Below are positions 8,601-17,871 of a stretch of 64,000 bases of DNA, piece by piece. Position 1 is the first letter of the stretch. Every line of letters starts with the position of its first letter. Made by a program: the position numbers and the translations under genes. The stretch is from Tichowtungia sp964398915 (GTDB taxonomy: Bacteria > Verrucomicrobiota > Kiritimatiellia > Kiritimatiellales > Tichowtungiaceae), in the NCBI GenBank assembly GCA_964398915.1, contig CAYNOR010000002.1, positions 1 to 64,000 of the forward strand. The letters are read 5' to 3'. A model generated the notes under the pieces. It was given only the letters and a program-made list of their open reading frames with translations, was not told the origin of the DNA and did no database searches.

Positions 8601-11600
8601 GATAACAAGGGCGTGACGGCGGTCTGGGTGCAGTTGAACTCCAACGGCTGGATGCAGGCGGTTGGCACCAACAGCTGGACGGCGGCGCTGGACGTGGTGC
8701 CCGGCCCGAATACGATCCGTGCGTACAGCGAGGATGCGATGGGTAACCACTCCTTGACCTCTGCGCCAGTGAGTTTCAGCTATGTGGTGGCCGGTCATCT
8801 AATCCTTGGGACCAACGGACTGGGTACAATCACCCGTTCACCGGCGAGTGCGCCGGAAGTGGGGGTGACCTATACGCTGACGGCAGCGCCCGCGGCGGGC
8901 TACGGGTTTACGAACTGGACCGGGGACGCGGTGAACAATCCGACCAATAAGGTCGTGACCTTTATCATGACCTCGAACAAGACAGTGACAGCGAATTTCA
9001 CGGATACCGCGAAGCCGACGGTGGCGATCAGCTCTCCGACGGCTGGGCAGCGGGTTGTGACCAACGGTCTGGTTGTGGCCAAAGGCACAGCGCTGGATAA
9101 CAAGGGCGTGACGGCGGTCTGGGTGCAGTTGAACTCCAACGGCTGGATGCAGGCGGTTGGCACCAACAGCTGGACGGCGGCGCTGGACGTGGTGCCCGGC
9201 CCGAATACGATCCGTGCGTACAGCGAGGATGCGATGGGTAACCACTCCTTGACCTCTGCGCCAGTGAGTTTCAGCTATGTGGTGGCCGGTCATCTAATCC
9301 TTGGGACCAACGGACTGGGTACAATCACCCGTTCACCGGCGAGTGCGCCGGAAGTGGGGGTGACCTATACGCTGACGGCAGCGCCCGCGGCGGGCTACGG
9401 GTTTACGAACTGGACCGGGGACGCGGTGAACAATCCGACCAATAAGGTCGTGACCTTTATCATGACCTCGAACAAGACAGTGACAGCGAACTTCATGGAT
9501 ATCGCGAAGCCGACGGTGGCGATCACGTTGCCAACAGCCAATCTGCGGATTACGAATACGAATCCGGTTTATACGGTAAAGGGCACGGCAACTGACAATA
9601 GTGCGGTGGCAGCAGTAAAGGTACGGTTAAACAGCGGGGACTGGACGAATGCCGTCACAACAAACGCATGGAAGAACTGGAGTGTTCCGGTGACGCTGAC
9701 CGGAGGAACCAATACGATCCGCGCCTACAGCATAGACACCGGAGGAAACAATTCATCGACATCCAGTGTGGTCTGCACCTATGTGATGACGGTGCCGACG
9801 TTTGAATACAACGGTCATATCTACAAGCTTGTCACCGCGGACAAGGCCACCTGGACTGCCGCCAAAGCGGCCGCGGCGGCCTCCGTGCTGAACGGAATGA
9901 CGGGGCATCTCGCCGTCATCGAAACGCCGGCAGAAAACGCGGCGATATTTGAAGCGCTCAATCCGTCGAGCAATTCATCCGTCAATATAGCGATGCCCAG
10001 AGCCGCCTACACCCACCCCGACAGCGGTGCACGCGGGATCTGGATCGGGGCGTCCGATAGTGCCGCGTCTGTACCCGGCGCTTCTGAAGGTAAATTTTTC
10101 TGGATCGGACGCGGAATGATCGCCGCCCAGAATTTCTGGACGGGCGGCCAAAACGGATCGGCAGTTCCCGAAAACTTTGAGAACTGGGGCCTTGGCATGA
10201 GCGTCGTCGAACCGGACAACTGGAACGGACGGCAGCATGCAGTCGCCATGCAGATTGACGACTGGCTGTTCGGTACGGCCGGACAATGGAATGATCTGGA
10301 CGGAAATCAACCTCAGGCCTACCTGATCGAATACGATCGGGACGAGGCAGACATCCGCGCCGTCTATGCAGAAATGAAGCGCGCCCATGAGCAGCATGAT
10401 TCAACAGCCCTCGAGACGCTTTTCTCTTTTGATTATTACGTCCATCAAGGGAAACTTTTTTCCGATTGGTATTCCGATCCTGCGTTCATTGAGTCGTTCA
10501 AAACCTTCGCCTTCAATATTACCCGCATTACAATCTTCGGAAATAACGCCAAAGTATCCGGGTCGGTCTCTGTTGTTTTTAATGATGGATCTTCCGCCCT
10601 TGTCTCGGAACCTGACGTGGCAGGCAACTCTCCCGGATTCGGTCATTTATGGAAAACGACGAATAGCTGGCAGGTGGTCGGAGATCAGAAGCTTGCCATG
10701 ACCAGTTTAATAACCAGCCATCAAGCTAATCCCGGTAATGAGCAATATTCTTTATGGATGCTAACCAAAAGTTCGATAGCGATCAGTAGCGTTAGTGTCA
10801 GCGGCCCCGGCTTGCCGGAGACCGCTCTTGTTCAAGATCCGTATTCCGGTGAGTTCTCTGCGGAGAGCTCGGCGTTACCCACCAATCCCGTGCCGGCTGT
10901 AGGATCAACGTATTCGTTTCTCATCCAATTTGCTGACGGGTTCCAGGAAACATATCAGGAGACCATTAAATCATGGGTTCCAAAGGCCCCCGCCATCACG
11001 CTGACCGGAGGCGATGGGTCCGTGACTGTTCACTGGAGTAATATCAGCGGGTCTGTCCCCGGCGCTGACCACTATCTTGTAAGGGTAATGGGCGATAGCG
11101 CCAACTGGGCAATGGATTATCTTCCTCTCTCGCGCACTTCTGCTGTTTTCAACGAAGACGGACGGGCGCAAGGGTCGCTGATAGGCGGGCAGAACTATTA
11201 CGCCCAGATATTCATCTTCAATAAAAACGGTGATTACGCACATCAGTGGGTTAGTTTTACCATGCCGTCTACGGCGCCCCAAATGTCTGCCTGCAGCGGC
11301 TCACTCGTACTGTCCGGATCGTCTGATCTGAGTACTTCCAGTACGGTAACATCGGGAGATCTCGGCGGCTCGGCATGTCTTACCAATACGAGTTCCCCTT
11401 CATCTCTTTCTCTAAATACCCGGCAGGCCGCGATCACGGTGGACGGTACCGTTGAAGACTGGGCGAACATTCCACGCATGTTGTTCGCCTATCCGGTTGC
11501 CGGAACTTCCGTAACACAGGAAGTTGCAAAGGCGCTGGATGGCAACAACATCGCCCTGCTGTTGAGCGGATGTCCGTTCAGTACCTCCGACACCGTTCTG

Positions 11601-11858
11601 GTCTATTTCAAACTTCGCCTGAGCTATGGCGACGGGGACGACCGCCACTCAGTTGATCTGTGGACAAGCGGTTCCGTTCTTTACGGAATGGTTGACGGGC
11701 AAGTGATTGCCGGCCTTGAAGCGATTCTGCTGAACGGCGTACTGGAAGTCAAAATCCCTGTCGAGCAGGTGCCGTCGCAAGTGACTATCGAAGAAGTCGG
11801 CTGCGGAATGGATATTGGCACCGGTGCATTAACGGAACTGTTTAAATATACGTTTTGA
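2675..11858 (+). CDS. Giant secreted multidomain murein hydrolase / lectin protein
   Basis: A protein of about 3,100 residues interrupted by an assembly gap. It starts at a GTG with a signal peptide (MKGSLIKSGKVSLALFAF...ILA). Order of recognisable parts by nucleotide: CARDB-like repeats (2765-3347); M23/LytM peptidase (about 3600-3930, HTGYD and HLHF); IPT/TIG (3985-4290); SH3-like (4580-4830); CHAP (4900-5280, Cys in GNCTWYAHG, His in GHVAVV); BACON (5290-5580); amidase_2 (5600-6150, IVIHTTE, GHSQV, DPG); two ASH/HYDIN-like repeats; InlB-type and Ig-like repeats including three 495-bp copies; C-type lectin (9790-10350); NTF2-like (10360-10700); C-terminal beta domain. No membrane anchor or LPXTG is seen at the C-terminus. 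Three peptidoglycan-cleaving domains suggest an extracellular bacteriolytic or wall-remodelling enzyme; the target is unknown. The two sides of the gap lie in different frames only because the N run has an arbitrary length. Confidence 0.85.
2765..3347 (+). repeat. CARDB-like tandem repeat, two copies with the gap inside copy 1
   Basis: Copy 2 begins at 2988 with the same sequence as copy 1 at 2765, and both end in identical sequence (2918-2975 and 3293-3347). In copy 2 the part hidden by the gap is 252 nt (3041-3292). If copy 1 is the same, the period is 375 nt (125 codons). The flanks are identical where visible, which explains why the assembler broke here. Confidence 0.8.
2818..2917. other. 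Assembly gap of exactly 100 N
   Basis: A placeholder of 100 N inside the signal-peptide-proximal repeat of the giant gene. The codon phase is position 2 before the gap and position 3 after it. A gap of 252 nt, or 252 plus multiples of 375, restores one reading frame, whereas 100 does not. The real length is therefore not 100. Confidence 0.9.
8019..9503 (+). repeat. Three near-identical 495-bp tandem repeats in the giant gene
   Basis: Units 8019-8513, 8514-9008 and 9009-9503 encode the same 165-residue Ig-like plus InlB-type module. Visible differences are confined to the junction, where the codons for TDTAK and MDIAK alternate from copy to copy. More divergent relatives of the module lie on both sides (about 7540-8018 and 9504-9790). 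Such identity implies very recent duplication or gene conversion, and the copy number may be wrong in a short-read assembly. Confidence 0.9.
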
Positions 11859-11876
11859 ATTAGCCAGTTTGAATAT

Positions 11877-11904
11877 TTGACAAGCCGTCTGAAAAAGGTA
11901 TTCT
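11877..11904 (+). promoter_or_regulatory. Sigma70-type promoter of the small basic protein gene
   Basis: TTGACA at 11877-11882 and TATTCT at 11899-11904 with a 16-bp spacer, 42 nt before the ATG at 11946. It is the only good match between the giant gene and the small basic protein gene. Confidence 0.65.
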
Positions 11905-11945
11905 TTGCCGCTCGTTGAGAAAAAAGATTTTTTAGGAGACTAATC

Positions 11946-12101
11946 ATGACAATGCATTCCAGTTTGAAAAATGCCGCTAAAATCCAGATCCGCCGCAATG
12001 TTTTGAAGCGTTTTGAACGCGTCGATCAGCTTAAGGCTGAAGGCCGTTGGAAAGATGGCGATCGTGGTTTCGGTCTGGTTAAGACCAAACCGACTGAGTA
12101 A
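11946..12101 (+). CDS. Small basic protein (Verrucomicrobia/Chlamydiae family)
   Basis: A 51-residue, Lys/Arg-rich protein. It begins MTMHSSLK and contains NVLKRFERVDQLKAEGRW, the signature of the small basic protein family (TIGR04137) found in Verrucomicrobia and Chlamydiae, where its function is unknown and a link to RNA or ribosomes has been suggested. AGGAG at 11934-11938 is a strong ribosome-binding site, there is a canonical promoter upstream and an intrinsic terminator downstream, so it is a well-expressed single-gene unit. It is the best taxonomic marker in the window. Confidence 0.85.
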   Translation: MTMHSSLKNAAKIQIRRNVLKRFERVDQLKAEGRWKDGDRGFGLVKTKPTE

Positions 12102-12125
12102 GCCTGTTGACTTTATTTGGGTAAG

Positions 12126-12150
12126 GCCCCGGTATTGCCGGGGCTTTTTT
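12126..12150 (+). terminator. Intrinsic terminator after the small basic protein gene
   Basis: Stem GCCCCGG / CCGGGGC with loop TATTG (12126-12144) followed by six T. It lies 25 nt beyond the stop codon. Confidence 0.9.
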
Positions 12151-12156
12151 ATTTTA

Positions 12157-12237
12157 ACCGCTGATGGACGCCAATGGGCGCGAATGGGAATTCCTTTTCT
12201 GAATCATTAGCGTATATTCGCGTTAATTCGCGGTTGG
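12157..12237. repeat. Inverted pair of 10-bp-period arrays
   Basis: The left arm (12157-12190) repeats a CGCGAATGGN-type unit, and the right arm (12208-12237) repeats GCGNNNATTC with GCG at exactly 12210, 12220 and 12230. The arms are inverted (AACCGC at one end, GCGGTT at the other). The element ends just before the ATG of the pseudouridine synthase gene. Related single arms lie at 29766-29796 and 30972-31001. Confidence 0.65.
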
Positions 12238-12242
12238 TAATA

Positions 12243-12962
12243 ATGATTAGATTACAAAAATATCTGGCGGAGTGCGGGGTGGCGAGCCGCCGCGCCTGCG
12301 AAAAGCTCATCACAGATGGATTGGTTGCGATTGATGGCGTGATTGTGACGGAACTCGGCACTAAGGTTGATCCGGCTGTCCAGAAGGTCACCTGTGATGG
12401 CAAGCCGGTACAGCTGGATCAAAAGGTCTGGATTATGCTCAATAAGCCGGTCGGGGTGATCTGCACGTCCGATGACCCCGAAGGCCGCGAGCGGGTGATT
12501 GATATGTTTTCTGATTTGCCGGGCCGTGTTTATACGGTCGGTCGTCTCGATGTCATGAGCGAAGGGCTTTTGCTTGTTACGAACGACGGGGATCTGGCGC
12601 ACCGTTTGATGCATCCGCGCCACCATATTGAGAAAAAGTATCAGGTTTGGGTTGATCGCGAGCTGACACCGGAAGAAATCGACCGGATGCTCAAAGGACT
12701 TAATTGTCGTGGCGAGAGTTTACGCGCGCTCCGCGTGGAGCCGTTGCGGCGTACGCCTGAGGACAAAATCGGCTACACGCTGACGCTTGGAGAAGGACGT
12801 AATCGTCACATTCGGCGCATGATGGAGGCTCTTGATTGCAAGGTGGTGCGCCTCGTGCGTGTTTCGGTCGGTCCGCTTCGTCTTGAAAAACTCCGTACCG
12901 GCGAACACCGGAATCTGGAGGCGTGGGAAGTTGAAAAGCTGAAAAAAGCTGTAGGGCTCTAA
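12243..12962 (+). CDS. rRNA pseudouridine synthase (RsuA/RluB family)
   Basis: A 239-residue protein from the ATG at 12243. A longer in-frame start at 12174 would run through repeat DNA and is rejected. An S4 RNA-binding domain (residues 2-45, RLQKYLAECGVASRRACE) is followed by the synthase domain, with the catalytic Asp103 in VGRLDVMSEGLLLVTNDG. The enzyme isomerises a specific uridine of 16S or 23S rRNA. The length and S4 plus GRLD order fit RluB/RsuA, but I cannot decide between RluB and RsuA. It faces the M16C protease gene convergently. Confidence 0.9.
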   Translation: MIRLQKYLAECGVASRRACEKLITDGLVAIDGVIVTELGTKVDPAVQKVTCDGKPVQLDQKVWIMLNKPVGVICTSDDPEGRERVIDMFSDLPGRVYTVGRLDVMSEGLLLVTNDGDLAHRLMHPRHHIEKKYQVWVDRELTPEEIDRMLKGLNCRGESLRALRVEPLRRTPEDKIGYTLTLGEGRNRHIRRMMEALDCKVVRLVRVSVGPLRLEKLRTGEHRNLEAWEVEKLKKAVGL

Positions 12963-12966
12963 GAGA

Positions 12967-13050
12967 GTGATGAATTATAAATTCTGAATGATAAATGTCA
13001 GAAAAATCGCTCTCCAAAATTATCACTTAGCATTTATCGGTCATCATTCC
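12967..13050. repeat. Inverted pair of 7-bp-period arrays
   Basis: AAT recurs at exactly 12973, 12980, 12987 and 12994, and the opposite arm has TTA/TCA at 13020, 13027, 13034 and 13041. The pair fills the space between two convergent genes. No classical U-tract terminator is seen there. Confidence 0.65.
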
Positions 13051-15933
13051 TCAAAGCACTTTCAGAGTGCTTTGAAAGGCAATGCCGCTTCCTTTAATGC
13101 TGGCGGGCGAGCCGAGTACGGAGGTAACGGCTTTTTTCATACTGAGAACGTTCGCAAACTTTTTAAAATCTTCTGCTGTGGTGTAAAGTAGTTCATTTCG
13201 CAAACTTTGCCGTTTTTCATCCGTCTGACCGGTCAGGTAGCGGAGCATGTCGGTGTACCCTTTGGCATCGGGCAGCAGATACGTATCGATTCCGCCGATG
13301 GCTCCGATGAGTGCACGGGTGAGTTCGTCTTCGTCGAGCTGAAGGTTTTTTAGAAACCCGGCGGTTTGTCCGTAGGCTTCGAGTGTTGCGGCAAGATTCG
13401 GGTCACGGTAGGAGGCGAAGGCGAGGACGCCGCAGTTGGGATCAAATCCGCACATAGCACCGTAGGCGCCGCCCTGTACGCGGATTTTTTCCCATAGCCA
13501 TGCGGTGCGCAGATACTTGGTGATGACGAGCGAGGAGCCGTCCATTTTGTAACCGTTTTCGAACAGGTTGATGGCTAGTCCGACATAGTTGACGCGTGAG
13601 GGAATCAGCAGGGCTTCCGACTTGGACAGCGCGGCGTCGAATTTCCAGGGGTTGGAAGACGTGTTTTTAGCCTTTGGAAACTCCGTGAGAAATTTTTCCA
13701 GCGTTTGAAAAACCGGAGTACGGTCTTTTCCATCGGCGGTGATGTTGATGACGAGTCCGCCGATGATCAGTTTTTGCAGAATACCTTCGAGCCGGGCGAC
13801 GGTGCCGGGCCAGTCTTCTTTCATTTTTTTCTGCATGGCACGGTGGAAGAAAAGGGCGTCAACGCCGCTCATCATTTCGGCGGCACGGTGGGCTTCATGG
13901 TAGTGCGTCTTAAGCCGTGACATGACGGCAGAGTGTCCGCTGGGCACCAGTGAGCTTTCCATTTCAGCTTTCTGTTCCAGAAGTACTTCGCGGAAGCGCT
14001 TGCGGTTGTTGAAGGCTGGTGCAAAGAGGATGTCGTGCAGGATGTCAAAAAGATCGCCGGTTTGTCCGCTCATGCATTTGCCGCGCAGGAAGAGGTGTGC
14101 GGCGCTGGTGGGCGAGTTTTCCAGTGCGGCAAGGAACGGGCAGGCGTGGAGTCCGCCGGTTCTTTGTGCGATACGGCGTGACAGTGAGGCGAAATCTTCT
14201 TTCTGTGTACCCATTTCGAGGAGCATGCTGCCGAGCAGAGAAACCCACGGAAGATCTTCAGCGTCCAGCGTGTGGAGGTCGAATCCGATATCAACATAAA
14301 CGATGCCGCCGGTGAAAATTTCGTGGAAAAGGACGGTGGCGTTTTCACGCTGTTCGATGGCGCGCGGGATGGTGCGGATTTTGTGATCGAGGTCGGTCCG
14401 TTTGAGCAGAGGGAGTGTTTTGATCGCTTCGGGCGTATCGGGTGTTTTCTGCATGTCGAGCAGCCGGGATGCGGCATCGACGGTACGGACCAGTTCATCC
14501 GGATGCATAGCGGTACGGACGGCCAGCAGGCGGGTTTTTTCTTCGGCTTCGTCGCGGGCGGCTTTTCCTGCATCGGGAATCAGGCGGACCGTGGCGCGGT
14601 GCGGGTTTTTCAGTAAAAGGTTTTCAATGAGTTCTTCGAAGTAGCGCGGGTTGGCGGCGATTTTACTCTTCAGTTCGGCAAGCGGATATTCGTAGGCGGC
14701 GAGGCCGAGCGGATCCCAGCCGTAGAGCCAGGTTTCCAGCATGTTGAGCATGACGGAAAGTCCTTGCGGGAAACTGCCCTGATTGTTTTCGCGCAGGTCG
14801 AACTCAAACGAGTTCATCGCGGCTTCGATGTCGCCGCGATCAATCCCTTCCTTAGCCAGTTTTTCCAGAGTCTGGAAAATCAACGCTTCGACTTTTTCGA
14901 GATTTTGAATTTCCACGCCTTTCATACCGATAGACCAGGCGGGCTGGCGCAGGTTGGTTTCGAGGCCAAAGCCGGCAAGGTCTTCGCCGAGGTCTGATTC
15001 GATGAGTACCTTGCGCAGGGGTGATCCGGAGTTTCCGGTGAGAATCTGGTCGAGGATGATGAGTGCAAAATGGAGGATGCCGTCGGGGAGGGCCCAGTTG
15101 ACCGTGAGAAAAGCCTTGGTTTCCTCGCTGACGGCATAGGTTTCTTCTATGGTTATCGGCTGGGTGAACGGCTTTTGCAGCGGAATCGAAGAGTCCGGCG
15201 GATTTTTCAATGGTTGGAAGCCGTCGAGATATTCACCGAGAATTTTCAGGCGGCGTTCCGGATTATCGTTGCCGTAAAAGAAAATGCGGGCGTTGGAGGG
15301 ATGGTAGTGGGTTTCGTGGAACTTGCGGAAATCCTGATAGGTGAGCGTCGGAATTTTTGCCGGATTGCCGCCGGAGTCGAGACCGTAGGTGGTGTCGGGA
15401 AACAGAACCTGCTGGGAGCGTTCGAGCAGAATGTTATCGGGGGATGAATAGGCCCCCTTCATTTCATTGTAAACGACCCCCTTGCAGGTGAGCGGAGCCT
15501 CAAGGTTTTCGAGTTCGTAGTGCCAGCCTTCCTGCCGGAAGAAGGCCGGAGTAATACGCGGAAAGAAAACGGCGTCGAGGTAGACATCGACCAGATTATA
15601 AAAATCCTGCTCGTTCTGGCTGGCGACCGGATAGACGGTTTTGTCGGGGTAGGTCATCGCATTGAGGAAGGTTTGCAGCGAGCCTTTCAATAACTGGACA
15701 AACGGATCTTTGAGCGGATATTTTCTTGAGCCGCACAGAACCGTGTGTTCGAGGATGTGAGCAACCCCGGTGGAATCGGCGGGCGGGGTGCGAAAGGTGA
15801 TGCCGAACGCTTTGTTGTTGTGCGTGTTTTCGACAGAGATGATTTCTGCGCCGGTCGGTTCGTGGCGGTACTCCTTGACCGTGCCGTTGAACTCTCTGAC
15901 GAACTGTTCCCGGATGAGTTTAAAGTTGTTCAT
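13051..15933 (-). CDS. M16C metallopeptidase (presequence-protease/falcilysin type)
   Basis: A 960-residue zinc peptidase. The inverted HxxEH motif is HILEH at residues 59-63, with a downstream Glu in NEMKGAYSSPDN as probable third zinc ligand. The size, the N-terminal active half and the inactive C-terminal half fit the M16C family (PreP, Cym1), which degrades peptides inside a closed chamber. I take the ATG at 15933, since the longer frame starts with TTG at 15972. Two in-frame segments reading FQTLEK are copies of the dispersed palindrome described in the findings (13696-13710, 14863-14877). The last codons form a hairpin (13052-13074). Confidence 0.9.
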   Translation of the reverse strand: MNNFKLIREQFVREFNGTVKEYRHEPTGAEIISVENTHNNKAFGITFRTPPADSTGVAHILEHTVLCGSRKYPLKDPFVQLLKGSLQTFLNAMTYPDKTVYPVASQNEQDFYNLVDVYLDAVFFPRITPAFFRQEGWHYELENLEAPLTCKGVVYNEMKGAYSSPDNILLERSQQVLFPDTTYGLDSGGNPAKIPTLTYQDFRKFHETHYHPSNARIFFYGNDNPERRLKILGEYLDGFQPLKNPPDSSIPLQKPFTQPITIEETYAVSEETKAFLTVNWALPDGILHFALIILDQILTGNSGSPLRKVLIESDLGEDLAGFGLETNLRQPAWSIGMKGVEIQNLEKVEALIFQTLEKLAKEGIDRGDIEAAMNSFEFDLRENNQGSFPQGLSVMLNMLETWLYGWDPLGLAAYEYPLAELKSKIAANPRYFEELIENLLLKNPHRATVRLIPDAGKAARDEAEEKTRLLAVRTAMHPDELVRTVDAASRLLDMQKTPDTPEAIKTLPLLKRTDLDHKIRTIPRAIEQRENATVLFHEIFTGGIVYVDIGFDLHTLDAEDLPWVSLLGSMLLEMGTQKEDFASLSRRIAQRTGGLHACPFLAALENSPTSAAHLFLRGKCMSGQTGDLFDILHDILFAPAFNNRKRFREVLLEQKAEMESSLVPSGHSAVMSRLKTHYHEAHRAAEMMSGVDALFFHRAMQKKMKEDWPGTVARLEGILQKLIIGGLVINITADGKDRTPVFQTLEKFLTEFPKAKNTSSNPWKFDAALSKSEALLIPSRVNYVGLAINLFENGYKMDGSSLVITKYLRTAWLWEKIRVQGGAYGAMCGFDPNCGVLAFASYRDPNLAATLEAYGQTAGFLKNLQLDEDELTRALIGAIGGIDTYLLPDAKGYTDMLRYLTGQTDEKRQSLRNELLYTTAEDFKKFANVLSMKKAVTSVLGSPASIKGSGIAFQSTLKVL

Positions 15934-15978
15934 AATTAAAGCGGGACAGGATAGTGAGACAACGTGCTGCAATCAATG

Positions 15979-17175
15979 CTAATCACGGTTTATGAGCCGC
16001 TGGATTCCCCGTATGCATAATACAAGGATCACTGCACCGGCCATTCCCGTGGTGTCTACACGTAAATCGCTCAGTGCGGCGGCACGGTCAGCTGTAATGA
16101 ATTGCAGCACTTCGGTCGCGGCGGCGAAAAGCACGAGCCCCGTGAACACCGTGAAGGAGTGACGCACGATGAGCGGCGCAGTGATCCATGACAGAGCGCA
16201 TAGAAACGCCAGCAGACTAAAGAGTGCAAAGTGTCCGGCCAGATGAGCCTGATCTACGACTGTTCCTGCCAGGCCGATCAGCAGAGGTTCTTCGTTCGGG
16301 TTAACCGGTTTGGATTCCGGCGGCGCTGTTTCGGTTCCGGACACTTTAATCGCCACAGGTTTTTGTACAGGCGGGTTGATCTGACGGATGGTTGTTTTTA
16401 TGAATTTAGAGGTTTTTTCTATTCCGCTGTCGAGGATCTCGCCAGGCAGTAAAATTCCCGCAAGAATAATCAGCGTCGTGGCGGTGATCAGCAACCCGTA
16501 ACGGCGGGTCCATGGACGCAAGACAAATAGACAGACGCTGAAGGATGTCATCCAGAGGGTGCCGAAAAATAGTTTCCACCATGATGTGGCAAGGCTTTCG
16601 CGGACGGGGATGATCGACAGGTCGTCAACCTGAAAAACACCGGCGATGCCGTCATTTATGACGTGAAAGCGGGCGTCAACCGTGTTTTTTGGAACCGGAA
16701 AAAAATCTTTGTAGTATTGCCAGTCAGCATCTTTGGAAATGTCGGCGACACCGTGATGCAGGCTGTACAGGCTTTTACCGTTGGTACTGCGATAGTAGAA
16801 AACGGCTTTGGGAACGTTATAGTTTTTTCTGCCCTGGACCACTCCGTGCGCCGCAGCCCTCAGTGATACACGGAAGGCGGGTATATTGGTCAGGTTGTAC
16901 ACAGTGAAGCGCAGAGTACCGGTCCGGTTGGATGTGGTTGTCAGCACAACGCCCGGCGACCCGTTGAATCCGCCGTCCGGCACCAGTCGGGTTAAATCGC
17001 TCCAGCCGCCGAATACGTTAGTGGCATCGGGTGAACTGAAGCTGCCGTCCGGAATGAGTTCAGAGCCGATCGGCTGCCATGGTTCGTAGCGAGTAAAGAA
17101 CAAGGCCATTAAGCCGACGGTCAGAACCGCGAAGACGCTTGCGAAAAGGTTTCGTTTTGAGGTTTTTTCAAACAT
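15979..17175 (-). CDS. VanZ-like membrane protein with extracytoplasmic domain
   Basis: A 398-residue protein. One membrane segment lies near the N-terminus (about residues 10-29), then an extracytoplasmic stretch of about 150 residues that looks like a beta-sandwich, then several membrane segments. The C-terminal part carries the VanZ-family pattern: HLAGHFALFSLLAFL, ATEVLQFITADRAAALSDL and DTTGMAGA. VanZ-like proteins are poorly understood, and some affect glycopeptide tolerance or polysaccharide handling. The start ATG is preceded by GAGAG. It is divergent from the HAD gene at 17239. Confidence 0.8.
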   Translation of the reverse strand: MFEKTSKRNLFASVFAVLTVGLMALFFTRYEPWQPIGSELIPDGSFSSPDATNVFGGWSDLTRLVPDGGFNGSPGVVLTTTSNRTGTLRFTVYNLTNIPAFRVSLRAAAHGVVQGRKNYNVPKAVFYYRSTNGKSLYSLHHGVADISKDADWQYYKDFFPVPKNTVDARFHVINDGIAGVFQVDDLSIIPVRESLATSWWKLFFGTLWMTSFSVCLFVLRPWTRRYGLLITATTLIILAGILLPGEILDSGIEKTSKFIKTTIRQINPPVQKPVAIKVSGTETAPPESKPVNPNEEPLLIGLAGTVVDQAHLAGHFALFSLLAFLCALSWITAPLIVRHSFTVFTGLVLFAAATEVLQFITADRAAALSDLRVDTTGMAGAVILVLCIRGIQRLINRD

Positions 17176-17238
17176 TACTAATAATCTCTCAAAAGTTTCT
17201 TTCCAGCGGAAGTTTTATACGGGAAATTCATCGGCTGT

Positions 17239-17871
17239 ATGAAAACCTATTTAGACGAATATAAAGCCTTCATTTTTGATCTCGACGGAACGTTGATCAA
17301 TTCCGAGAAATACCATGCCGACGGATTTTCGCATGCAGTGGAGACCTTGAGCGGATACCAGTTAACACCTGCCGAACGACGCGAGTTTTTCGAGGGACAC
17401 ACGAACATATTTACGCCTATTCTTGCGGCGCGGCACGGGCTGGATCTTGATCCGGTTGCTGTGCTTGCTCATAAGCGTGAGCATGTGGAACGGAATTTTA
17501 TAGCTGAAGTACTGCCCGGTGCTGACGGGTTTATCGAAAAGTGGCGGAAATGTATGCGACTGGCTCTGGCCAGTAATTCGCCGGGGCATTTTGTGAAGAG
17601 AGCCTTAGTCGATGCCAATATGATCGATGTGTTTGAATCGGTTGTTACCTCCGATGATGTGACGCGGCGTAAACCCGCCCCGGAAATGTATGAGCTGACA
17701 CTGAAAAATCTGAATTTGAGACCGGATGATGTGATGGTTTTTGAAGACAGTCCGGCGGGCGTGGCTGCGGCGCAGGCGGCGGGCTGTGCTGTGGTGATGA
17801 TTGAAAATGGTGCGGGACGGATTGTTGAAGGCGTTCCGCGATACACATGGAAGGAGCTGAAGCAGTTTTGA
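17239..17871 (+). CDS. HAD-superfamily phosphatase (phosphoglucomutase-like subfamily)
   Basis: A 210-residue HAD hydrolase. Motif I is FDLDGT with nucleophile D14 and D16, motif II is the Ser in LASNSPGH, the Lys motif is RRKPAPEMY, and motif IV is VFEDSPAGVAAA. A helical cap follows motif I, as in subfamily I enzymes such as beta-phosphoglucomutase and small-sugar phosphatases. The substrate cannot be read from sequence. It is the first gene of a tight run (HAD, gcvT, HAD, gph, queF) with overlapping ends. Confidence 0.85.
   Translation: MKTYLDEYKAFIFDLDGTLINSEKYHADGFSHAVETLSGYQLTPAERREFFEGHTNIFTPILAARHGLDLDPVAVLAHKREHVERNFIAEVLPGADGFIEKWRKCMRLALASNSPGHFVKRALVDANMIDVFESVVTSDDVTRRKPAPEMYELTLKNLNLRPDDVMVFEDSPAGVAAAQAAGCAVVMIENGAGRIVEGVPRYTWKELKQF

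Noticed and set aside
7788..9293. Repeated open frames of about 150-170 codons on the minus strand within the giant gene
   Set aside because: They are exact products of the 495-bp repeat read backwards. They look conserved only because the repeat is.
2675..11858. Prophage lysis module or tape-measure protein
   Set aside because: No holin, capsid, terminase or integrase genes lie nearby. The protein has a signal peptide and an Ig-like stalk, unlike a phage endolysin or tape measure.
12174..12242. N-terminal extension of the pseudouridine synthase (23 residues)
   Set aside because: The extension is repeat DNA (10-bp-period arm) with no family match, and the ATG at 12243 starts exactly at the S4 domain.
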